Assembly (NCBI GenBank): GCA_021823045.1
Contig: JAKAPB010000187.1
Location: 1 to 5,026 of the forward strand
Direction: 5' to 3'
Length of the DNA: 5,026 nt
Source of the DNA: Actinomycetes bacterium
GTDB lineage: Bacteria; Actinomycetota; Acidimicrobiia; Acidimicrobiales; Acidimicrobiaceae
In this document: positions 1-5,026 of the stretch, in pieces
How the letters are laid out: every line of letters begins with the position of its first letter
Numbering within the stretch: the stretch's first letter is position 1
Position numbers and translations under genes: made by a program
The notes under the pieces: model-generated
What the model saw: only the letters and a program-made list of their open reading frames with translations
What the model was told of the DNA's origin: nothing
The model's database searches: none

Positions 1-520
1 TTGCAGGCGCTCGTAGGTCTCTTGGGATAATGAAGTCTGGCTCACGAGATATAAACTAGCGTGTTGGCTTAGACGCTTTGTCCTGGCAATTCCTGGTGGG
101 TTTTTTTGGAAGGTCGGTTTTCTGGCGGCTGACTGCGCTGAGACCAGGAGGTCTGCAAGCCAAATGAGAGCAGGAGATTCTATCTTGTTGTAAATAGAGG
201 TTCCGTGGCGATACCATCAGTAGCGACAACGCCAAACTTGGCGAATGTACGGCGGACATGGTTCGGTCAAGCTCGTTTGTTACCTCGCCGATCGGTGGTT
301 ATAAAGCTGGTGGTGGGGCAAGGTTTACTGCCGCTTGGCCATAAGCGAAAGTGGCTAAAAGCAAGCTCAGTTTGACGCAGAGCCCAGCCATGTGGCTGGC
401 TTAGCTGAAGTCGACCCTGTCTGAACAAGATCTCACTTGAAGTTGAGTAGCAATTAATCGCCCCAATGGGAGCAGTTATGTGTAAGTTAACTGGAATTTT
501 CCGCTAGTTTTGAATCAGCC
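1..520. other. Intergenic region without a convincing gene, with several possible RNA hairpins
   Basis: No reading frame in this stretch looks like a real protein on either strand. What can be seen is RNA-type structure. There is a 5-bp hairpin at 141-154 (AGACC/GGTCT) whose loop and right arm hold an AGGAGGT sequence. A 6-bp inverted repeat lies at 230-243 (CGCCAA/TTGGCG). Overlapping alternative hairpins lie at 332-365, and a bulged stem at 381-401 is capped by an ATGT loop. A run of seven T at 101-107 has no hairpin before it. The region could hold the 3' end of an upstream transcript, an unrecognised small RNA, or the promoter of the downstream operon. I found no promoter with both boxes near consensus. 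I looked for tRNA, tmRNA, RNase P and SRP signatures and saw none. Confidence 0.5.
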
Positions 521-568
521 ATGCGAAGAGTTCCCCGTTTTAACGTCGCCACAGTAATTATTAGATAG
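521..568 (+). CDS. Putative branched-chain amino acid leader peptide (attenuator peptide), 15 residues
   Basis: This short ORF starts at ATG 521, stops at TAG 566-568 and reads MRRVPRFNVATVIIR. Five of its 15 residues are branched-chain (V4, V9, V12, I13, I14), and three of these are consecutive just before the end. Its stop codon overlaps the left arm of a hairpin, and an intrinsic terminator follows, which is the arrangement of ribosome-mediated attenuators. The downstream operon makes isoleucine, valine and leucine, so the codon content matches the products. Comparable leader peptides precede ilv operons in enteric bacteria and in Corynebacterium. No good Shine-Dalgarno precedes the ATG. 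The frame is closed upstream by TAA at 488-490, and no other ATG, GTG or TTG lies between, so translation may be leaderless. A TAnnnT-type -10 box (TAGTTT, 505-510) lies at a suitable distance, but no clear -35 accompanies it. Function is inferred. Confidence 0.55.
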   Translation: MRRVPRFNVATVIIR

Positions 569-591
569 CTCACGCCTGACAGGTGTGAGCT
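567..591 (+). promoter_or_regulatory. Leader hairpin 1 (candidate pause or anti-terminator-competing stem)
   Basis: AGCTCACGCCT (567-577) pairs with AGGTGTGAGCT (581-591) around a GAC loop. This gives 11 base pairs, of which only G574-T586 is a wobble pair. The left arm begins within the leader ORF stop codon, so a ribosome at or near the end of the leader peptide would block this stem. The terminator hairpin starts three bases after it. Position and strength fit the pause (1:2) stem of an amino acid attenuator. I could not find a strong alternative pairing between its right arm and the terminator: only a short AGGT (581-584) to ACC(C)T (600-604) match. The switching mechanism is therefore unproven. 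Confidence 0.55.
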
Positions 592-593
592 TT

Positions 594-626
594 AGGCCGA
601 CCCTCTAGGGGCGGTCTTTTTATTTT
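594..626 (+). terminator. Intrinsic terminator or attenuator in the leuB leader
   Basis: The arm AGGCCGACCC (594-603) pairs with GGGGCGGTCT (608-617) around a TCTA loop. There are nine pairs, including one G-T wobble (596-615), and one A-G mismatch (600-611). The T-rich run TTTTTATTTT follows at 617-626. This is a canonical rho-independent terminator reading in the + direction, and it ends 57 bases before the leuB start codon. Together with the leader ORF and hairpin 1 it is best read as a conditional terminator of the leuB-ilvE-cimA operon. The simpler alternative is that it ends an unseen transcript from upstream, with the operon promoter in the short gap after it (627-672), where I see no convincing -10 or -35 box. 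Confidence 0.75.
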
Positions 627-672
627 CTGGGCGTTCTTGGGGTGGCTGTCTGGCCGCATGGGGCAGGGATTT

Positions 673-678
673 GAGGAG
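673..678 (+). promoter_or_regulatory. Ribosome binding site of leuB
   Basis: GAGGAG lies five bases before the GTG codon at 684. It decides this non-ATG start, which also puts the conserved GDGIGPEV motif at residues 11-18, as usual for the family. Confidence 0.8.
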
Positions 679-683
679 TTTGC

Positions 684-1700
684 GTGACGAGTCACAGGAT
701 AGCCGTTATCGGAGGGGACGGGATTGGCCCCGAAGTGTCCGAGGAAGCGCTGAAGGTGGCCAGAGCCACTGGGGTTAATCTCGAGACTACTGAGTATGAC
801 TTGGGTGCCGCCAGGTATGTCAAGACCAAAGATGTTCTACCCGATGGGGTCCTAGCGGAACTCAGGGGATATGAGGCGATAGTGTTAGGGGCAATTGGGC
901 CGGCTATTGGCTCCAAGGAGGTGCCGTCGGGAATTCTGGAGCGCGGGCTGCTTCTTAAGCTTCGATTTGAGCTCGACCTTTACGTGAATCACCGTCCGTT
1001 TCTTTCGCCGAACGGTTCCGACATTGCAGCTAATAAAGTTTGCGACATGGTGGTAGTCCGAGAGAACACGGAAGGCACCTATGCCGGTGAAGGTGGATTC
1101 CTTCGCAAGGGAACTCCACATGAAGTCGCAACTCAAGGGTCAGTCAACACTAGATTTGGCGTAGAACGAGTTATAAGATATGCATTTGACCTAGCCTCCA
1201 AGAGGCCGAGGAAGCATCTAACCTTGGTTCACAAGACCAACGTCCTAACTTATTCTGGGGACCTGTGGCAAAGGACCTTCGACGAGGTTTCCGCATCTTT
1301 CCCCAATGTCGAAGTGGCGTACAATCACGTCGATGCGAGCTGCATCTATTTGGTAGAAAACCCCAGTCGATATGACGTAGTTGTCACGGATAATCTTTTC
1401 GGCGATATCATCACCGATCTAGCGGGAGCAGTATCTGGAGGTATCGGTTTCGCCGCTTCAGCGAATCTGAACCCCGACCGTACTGGACCATCTTTGTTTG
1501 AACCTGTTCATGGCGCCGCTCACGATATCGCTGGTACAGGCAAAGCGAATCCTATAGCCGCTATCCGCTCGGTAGCATTGATGTTAGATTTTCTCGGCGA
1601 GGCGGAGGCGGCGAGGGCCATTGAGAGGTCGCTTCAGACCCCGCTCCCACAAGGACTCACCACCAAAGCAATTGGTGACTTTTACGCAGAAAGGGTATAG
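684..1700 (+). CDS. leuB: 3-isopropylmalate dehydrogenase (LeuB)
   Basis: This cytoplasmic enzyme oxidatively decarboxylates 3-isopropylmalate to 2-oxoisocaproate with NAD. In the citramalate route it also converts 3-methylmalate to 2-oxobutyrate. The 338 residues match the short actinobacterial LeuB type and form one isocitrate/isopropylmalate dehydrogenase domain. Visible signatures are GDGIGPEV (11-18), the substrate helix ERGLLLKLR (86-94) with R94 and then R104, RENTEG (126-131), catalytic K184 in VHKTNVL, and D217 in NHVDAS. The metal-binding aspartates D241 and D245 sit in [11 protein letters not shown], and the nucleotide loop [18 protein letters not shown] covers 273-290. D281 in that loop suggests NAD rather than NADP. 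H280 stands where many homologues have proline. The start is GTG with a good ribosome site. It is the first gene of the operon, ending two bases before ilvE. A related tartrate or isocitrate dehydrogenase is unlikely given the neighbours. Confidence 0.93.
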   Translation: MTSHRIAVIGGDGIGPEVSEEALKVARATGVNLETTEYDLGAARYVKTKDVLPDGVLAELRGYEAIVLGAIGPAIGSKEVPSGILERGLLLKLRFELDLYVNHRPFLSPNGSDIAANKVCDMVVVRENTEGTYAGEGGFLRKGTPHEVATQGSVNTRFGVERVIRYAFDLASKRPRKHLTLVHKTNVLTYSGDLWQRTFDEVSASFPNVEVAYNHVDASCIYLVENPSRYDVVVTDNLFGDIITDLAGAVSGGIGFAASANLNPDRTGPSLFEPVHGAAHDIAGTGKANPIAAIRSVALMLDFLGEAEAARAIERSLQTPLPQGLTTKAIGDFYAERV

Positions 1701-1702
1701 AA

Positions 1703-2626
1703 ATGCCAATTACCACTACTGAAAAGATTTGGATGGATGGCGAGCTTGTTCCGTGGCAAGACGCACAAATCCACGTTCTGACTCATGGACTCCACTATGG
1801 TTCGGGTGTTTTTGAGGGTATTCGAGCGTATCCCACAGATCAAGGCCCAGCGGTATTTAGGCTGAAAGAGCATATTGCCAGGTTGTTTACGTCCGCCAAA
1901 ATTCTGATGATGGAAATTCCTTTTAGTGAGGAAGAACTCGTCGAAGCGACAAAAGCCGTCGTCCGAGAGAACCATTTAGATTCTTGCTATCTGCGGCCAA
2001 TTGCTTACCTTGGCTATGGTGAGATGGGGCTAAATCCACTGAGCTGTGAAGTTAAAGTGGCGATCGCGGCTTGGCCTTGGGGTTCGTACTTGGGGGATGA
2101 GGGCGTAGAAAATGGCATAAGGGTCAAGATTTCCTCTTGGCAGCGCCATGATCCGAACTCCGTTCCCCCTGCTGCCAAATGTACGGGAATGTACGTGAAC
2201 TCCTCCCTTGCGAAGATTGAAGCGGTGAAATCTGGTTACGACGAGGCGATTATTCTCTCATCTTCTGGCAATGTCTCAGAGTGCACCGGTGAAAATATCT
2301 TTGTGTTTCGCAATGGAAGACTAATGACGCCACCAACCTCCGCTGGTGCCCTAGAGGGAATCACTCGATCGACCATTATGACTATCGCATCTGACCTGGG
2401 CGTAAAGGTTACGGAAGAAAATATGGTTCGGTCTGATCTGTACCTGGCGGATGAGATGTTCTTGACTGGGACCGCCGCAGAGGTCGTTCCGGTTGCCTCA
2501 GTCGATGATCGCGCTGTTGGTGCAGCAAAGCCAGGGTCCGTGACGCGATCGATTCAGCGGGCCTACCACCAGGCGGTTCGTGGTGAATTGGCGGATTATA
2601 AGGAGTGGCTAGACTATGTCGGCTGA
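1703..2626 (+). CDS. ilvE: Branched-chain amino acid aminotransferase (IlvE, class IV PLP enzyme)
   Basis: This enzyme catalyses the reversible transamination between glutamate and the 2-oxo acids of isoleucine, valine and leucine, the last step of their synthesis, using pyridoxal phosphate. The 307 residues match the compact, Escherichia coli-type IlvE (309 residues) rather than the roughly 360-residue form common in other Actinobacteria. The fold-type IV features are clear: HGLHYGSGVFEGIRAY (28-43), R60, catalytic K159 in PPAAKCTGMY, E193 in SECTGENIF, the phosphate-binding EGITRSTI (218-225) and FLTGTAAEVVPV (253-264). C194 in SECTGEN is a position more often glycine or alanine. The ATG start is preceded by AGAAAGGG (1688-1695). 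It lies two bases after leuB, and its end overlaps cimA by 11 bases. D-amino acid aminotransferase and aminodeoxychorismate lyase share the fold, but the motifs and context favour IlvE. Confidence 0.93.
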   Translation: MPITTTEKIWMDGELVPWQDAQIHVLTHGLHYGSGVFEGIRAYPTDQGPAVFRLKEHIARLFTSAKILMMEIPFSEEELVEATKAVVRENHLDSCYLRPIAYLGYGEMGLNPLSCEVKVAIAAWPWGSYLGDEGVENGIRVKISSWQRHDPNSVPPAAKCTGMYVNSSLAKIEAVKSGYDEAIILSSSGNVSECTGENIFVFRNGRLMTPPTSAGALEGITRSTIMTIASDLGVKVTEENMVRSDLYLADEMFLTGTAAEVVPVASVDDRAVGAAKPGSVTRSIQRAYHQAVRGELADYKEWLDYVG

Positions 2627-4223
2627 GCTCCCATTAGGGGTGCTACCTGCGCACGTCGATATCTATGATACGACGCTGCGGGATGGATCTCAGCAAGAAG
2701 GTCTCTCACTGACAGTAGATGACAAACTGCGCGTGGCCAGGCAGCTTGACACCTTGGGGGTCGCATATATCGAGGGTGGTTGGCCGGGCGCAAATCCAAA
2801 AGATGAGGAGTTTTTCAAGCGAGCGCCTTTTGAACTCAAACTTTCATCGGCCAAGCTAGTAGCTTTCGGGTCGACTAGGCGGCCGTCGGTAAAGGCAGAG
2901 GACGACGCTGTGCTCAAGGCACTTGTCACAGCTGGAACCGACACGGTATGTATAGTCGCAAAATCTTGGGATTATCACGTGAAGGAGGCATTGAGAACCT
3001 CGCTAGAGGAGGGGATCAAAATGGTGCACGATTCGGTTTCTTATCTGGTGGCGGGCGGGCAAAGTGTGTTTCTGGATGCTGAGCATTTTTTCGACGGCTA
3101 CAAAGCGAACCCAAAATACGCCCGAAGGATCCTATTGACGGCTCAGGATGCTGGTGCATCCTCGCTTGTGCTGTGCGATACCAACGGCGGTAGCTTGCCA
3201 TTTGAAGTCGAAGAGATCGTTGGCTCCTTGCGAGGAGACTTTTCGGTCGACCTTGGGGTTCATTTTCATAACGACTCGGGTTGCGCGGTAGCTAACTCTC
3301 TATCGGCGGTTCGAGAGGGGGCAACCCAGGTGCAAGGCTGTGTGAATGGATACGGAGAACGTACGGGAAATGCGGACCTTACCAGTACTATTCCGAATCT
3401 GACCCTAAAAATGGGAGTCGAGACAATTCCGAGGGATCGCATCAAGGTCCTTACGTCGGTTTCTAGGCATATAGCCGAAATAGTTAATCTTGCGCCTTCA
3501 AACCAAGCCCCTTACGTCGGGCATTCGGCCTTCGCTCATAAGGCCGGCCTGCACGTTTCTGCCCTGGTTAGGAAGAAGGACGCATATGAGCACATAGATC
3601 CAGCCGAAGTTGGCAACGGTACTCGGTATGTAGTTTCCGAGATGGCGGGAAGGCAGTCTGTTGCCATTAAGGCCCAAGAATTAGGCCTCGAGCTCGAAGG
3701 CGATGAGGTCAAGACGGTGCTAGAGCATCTTAAGGATCTGGAGCACAAGGGATATCATTTTGAAGCTGCGGATGGCTCCTTGGAGCTTTTGATGCGCAGG
3801 GCTAAAGGTTGGTCCCAGCAGTACTTTGCTTTGGAGTCATTCAGGGTCATGACCGACTACCGCGAGGGCGGTGAAGCGATTACTGAGGCTACGGTAAAGC
3901 TATGCGTTGGCCAAGACAGAGTCATTGCGACGGCCGAAGGTAACGGCCCGGTCAATGCGCTAGACAGCGCTTTGAGAAAGGCACTGTCTGGGCACTTTCT
4001 CGAGCTTTCAAAGATGTATCTTACGGACTTTAGGGTGCGGGTGTTGGACTCATCTTTGGGTTCTGGAGCTGCCGTTCGGGTGCTTTTGGACTCCACTGAT
4101 GGATCGGACAGCTGGGCCACCATGGGTGTGTCACCGAACATTATCGAGGCGTCATGGCATGCCCTCGTGGATTCGATAGTGGTGGGGCTATTAAAGCTTG
4201 CTGGAGTTGAAGGTGCCAGTTAG
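2616..4223 (+). CDS. cimA: (R)-citramalate synthase (CimA)
   Basis: This enzyme condenses pyruvate and acetyl-CoA to (R)-citramalate, opening the threonine-independent route to 2-oxobutyrate and isoleucine. The 535-residue chain has the two-part plan of the 2-isopropylmalate/homocitrate/citramalate synthase family. The TIM-barrel begins with DTTLRDGSQQEG (18-29; R22 and D23 catalytic and metal region). The metal-binding HFHND (216-220) follows, then NGYGERTGNADL (244-255) and the linker motif GHSAFAHKAGLHVSA (302-316). A C-terminal LeuA-type regulatory domain runs from about 405 to 530, with EGNGPVNALDSALRKAL at 441-457. That domain normally binds the feedback inhibitor, probably isoleucine here. 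The form DGSQQEG plus HFHNDSG is the long citramalate synthase subtype rather than LeuA. The ATG start lies inside the end of ilvE, with AAGGAG (2600-2605) ten bases before it, suggesting translational coupling. A homocitrate or isopropylmalate synthase role is possible but less likely. Confidence 0.9.
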   Translation: MSAELPLGVLPAHVDIYDTTLRDGSQQEGLSLTVDDKLRVARQLDTLGVAYIEGGWPGANPKDEEFFKRAPFELKLSSAKLVAFGSTRRPSVKAEDDAVLKALVTAGTDTVCIVAKSWDYHVKEALRTSLEEGIKMVHDSVSYLVAGGQSVFLDAEHFFDGYKANPKYARRILLTAQDAGASSLVLCDTNGGSLPFEVEEIVGSLRGDFSVDLGVHFHNDSGCAVANSLSAVREGATQVQGCVNGYGERTGNADLTSTIPNLTLKMGVETIPRDRIKVLTSVSRHIAEIVNLAPSNQAPYVGHSAFAHKAGLHVSALVRKKDAYEHIDPAEVGNGTRYVVSEMAGRQSVAIKAQELGLELEGDEVKTVLEHLKDLEHKGYHFEAADGSLELLMRRAKGWSQQYFALESFRVMTDYREGGEAITEATVKLCVGQDRVIATAEGNGPVNALDSALRKALSGHFLELSKMYLTDFRVRVLDSSLGSGAAVRVLLDSTDGSDSWATMGVSPNIIEASWHALVDSIVVGLLKLAGVEGAS

Positions 4224-4277
4224 CCAACTTGCCATTTAGCGAATAGGCTCTAGGGCAGACGTTATGCGACCCTCGTT

Positions 4278-4282
4278 GGAGG
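4278..4282 (+). promoter_or_regulatory. Ribosome binding site deciding a TTG start, within a small hairpin
   Basis: GGAGG lies nine bases before TTG 4292, which makes that rare start codon believable. The bases just upstream, CCTC (4271-4274), can pair with GAGG (4279-4282) over a four-base loop and could partly mask the site. The stem is only four pairs, so this may be chance. Confidence 0.65.
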
Positions 4283-4291
4283 TTTTTCGAA

Positions 4292-4780
4292 TTGACACAG
4301 CCCGACTACGTACCAATTGTGGAATCTGAGGAGGTCCGGAAGTTCTGGGTCCAACCCGCTTCCCCGGAAGCTGGGGTTTCAAAGGTAAGCCAGCTCAGCC
4401 TTCCTGACCAGCATCGGGGTGATCGGAGGGGTAGTCCTGGCCCGGACATGGGATACGCGTTGAAACTGGGTCAGAGATTAAAGGGAACACTCGAACTCTC
4501 CATACACGAGCATGAAGAAGACGCAATTGCTGGGATTGTAGCGCTAGCGATGAAGAGGGCTTCCTTATTCGGCAGGGCTCCCGTTTCAACTGATCTTGAA
4601 GTTTCTGCCAGCCTCCTTGGGTACAGGGGTAATGTATCTCCTGAGATCAAGGCAAGGACAGCGAAGCTTACTTTTGGTGTCTCCCATGATTATCAAAGGC
4701 TTAGAACGCTCGTCGATTCGGTGATCGAGGACTCTCTGCGTCTTCCGTTGGATAAGGCAAAGGCGCTAGCGGAAAGCTGA
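4292..4780 (+). CDS. Uncharacterised soluble protein, 162 residues
   Basis: I do not recognise a family for this protein. It is predicted to be soluble, with no signal peptide, membrane segment or cysteine. The N-terminal 45 residues look flexible and polar. They are followed by a glycine/proline-rich motif GSPGPDMGYALKLGQRL (47-63), which looks conserved-domain-like. A likely helical acidic segment, HEHEEDAIAGIVALAMKRA (72-90), follows, then SLFGRAPV (91-98) and a C-terminal helical region around FGVSHDYQRLRTLVDSVIEDSL (128-149). H72 and H74 with E73, E75 and E76 could bind metal, but this is a guess. The start is TTG, supported by GGAGG upstream. The gene follows cimA by 68 bases on the same strand with no terminator between, so it may be the last gene of the operon. 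Codon use resembles its neighbours, which argues that it is a real resident gene. A role in amino acid metabolism is not shown. Confidence 0.8.
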   Translation: MTQPDYVPIVESEEVRKFWVQPASPEAGVSKVSQLSLPDQHRGDRRGSPGPDMGYALKLGQRLKGTLELSIHEHEEDAIAGIVALAMKRASLFGRAPVSTDLEVSASLLGYRGNVSPEIKARTAKLTFGVSHDYQRLRTLVDSVIEDSLRLPLDKAKALAES

Positions 4781-4869
4781 CTCCGTCGTGACGTGGTTGC
4801 TCGTTTTGGCAAAAGAAAATTGCCGGATGGGCGGCTGGCAAATAGGCTTCGAATAGTTCATCGGTTTCT

Positions 4870-4901
4870 AGAAGGGTGGGGCAAATTTGCCCCACCCTTC
4901 T
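4870..4901. terminator. Perfect 32-base palindrome, probable bidirectional terminator
   Basis: Bases 4870-4885 are the exact reverse complement of 4886-4901, with AAATTT at the centre. As RNA this folds into about 14 pairs with a four-base loop, and most of the stem is G/C. It lies between two convergent reading frames: 90 bases after the stop of the gene ending at 4780, and 20 bases after the stop of the - strand frame ending at 4921. That position suggests it ends transcription from both sides. There is no real T run after it in either direction (TGTTGAATG on +, GAAACCGA on -), so it is a tailless type. A protein-binding palindrome is the alternative. Confidence 0.65.
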
Positions 4902-4920
4902 GTTGAATGCCAGGGTCAAA

Positions 4921-5026
4921 TCAGTCCTTATTCTCCCGGTAGTAGTCCCTCCAGATCAGTTTGTAGATTCCTATCTTTTTAGGAATGGCTCGAAGGCCGG
5001 GAACAAAGGGAACTAACGATAGTGCC
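4921..5026 (-). CDS. C-terminal fragment of an unidentified protein running off the right edge
   Basis: On the - strand, a frame is open from the window edge to TGA (complement of 4921-4923). It gives 34 residues that include VPGLRAIPKKIGIYKL followed by IWRDYYRENKD at the end. The aromatic and basic ending, with no low-complexity bias, looks like true protein, and the palindrome at 4870-4901 sits just beyond its stop, as expected at a gene end. There is no start in the window, so the length and function are unknown. I considered several families and could not assign one. It is convergent with the operon and therefore belongs to a different transcription unit. Confidence 0.5.
   Translation of the reverse strand, partial: ALSLVPFVPGLRAIPKKIGIYKLIWRDYYRENKD

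Noticed and set aside
81..107. Repeated TCCTGG followed by seven T, resembling a terminator tail.
   Set aside because: The repeats are direct, not inverted, so no hairpin precedes the T run.
56..259. A 67-codon frame on the - strand.
   Set aside because: No ribosome site or protein-like pattern was evident. It is rich in Ser, Pro and Arg, typical of a chance frame.
205..375. A 56-codon GTG-started frame on the + strand with AGAGG four bases before it.
   Set aside because: Spacing to the ribosome site is short, the composition (many Arg, Lys, Val, Leu with no domain pattern) is unremarkable, and it runs through the stem-forming bases at 230-243 and 332-365. Nothing supports it beyond being open.
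351..400. GACGCAGAGCC (374-384) resembles the GACGCAAAGCC core of class I cyclic-di-GMP riboswitches and is preceded by GGCTAAAAGC.
   Set aside because: The rest of the consensus (the first conserved strand, the tetraloop hairpin and its receptor arm) cannot be laid on this sequence, and the following stem has the wrong form. A covariance-model search would settle it.
466..507. A 13-codon ORF (MGAVMCKLTGIFR), with a GGGAG ribosome site before its second ATG at 478.
   Set aside because: It has only three branched-chain residues, none clustered, and it is separated from the terminator by the better candidate at 521-568.
684..4223. Many antisense frames of 60-97 codons opposite leuB, ilvE and cimA.
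   Set aside because: They are shadows of strongly supported genes on the + strand, without recognisable protein features.
4231..4856. Similar short sequences GCGAATAGGCT (about 4238) and GCAAATAGGCT (about 4838) flanking the gene at 4292-4780, possibly direct repeats of an insertion.
   Set aside because: The match is imperfect and only about 11 bases long. The enclosed gene has normal composition and no mobility gene is present, so chance is likelier.

Overview
The window holds a compact branched-chain amino acid operon on the + strand, a gene-poor leader and intergenic region in front of it, an unrecognised small gene behind it, and the tail of a convergent gene at the right edge. Base composition is intermediate (about half G+C by eye), starts include GTG and TTG, and Shine-Dalgarno sequences are good. 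The order leuB - ilvE - citramalate synthase is one I associate with Actinobacteria. The moderate G+C would fit a lineage such as Acidimicrobiia better than Streptomyces or Mycobacterium. That placement is inference from protein style and gene order, not a database match.

Layout. Bases 1-520 have no convincing gene. They contain several RNA-type hairpins and short ORFs that I do not accept as genes. Bases 521-626 look like a transcription attenuator. A 15-codon leader ORF (MRRVPRFNVATVIIR) ends in Val-Ile-Ile-Arg, its stop codon touches an 11-bp hairpin, and a second hairpin followed by a T-rich run forms an intrinsic terminator 57 bases before leuB. Then come leuB (684-1700), ilvE (1703-2626, 2-base gap) and cimA (2616-4223, 11-base overlap), which must be co-transcribed and are probably translationally coupled. 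After 68 bases comes a 162-residue protein of unknown function (4292-4780). A 32-base perfect palindrome (4870-4901) lies between it and a - strand reading frame whose last 34 codons enter from the right edge (4921-5026).

How the genes work together. Citramalate synthase condenses pyruvate with acetyl-CoA. Isomerisation by LeuCD (not in this window) and oxidation by LeuB then give 2-oxobutyrate, the precursor of isoleucine, without threonine. LeuB also serves leucine synthesis, and IlvE performs the final transamination for Ile, Val and Leu. A leader peptide rich in Val and Ile codons in front of this operon would sense charged tRNA for the end products. The attenuator is the most interesting observation here. 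I see no defence system, mobile element or CRISPR array.
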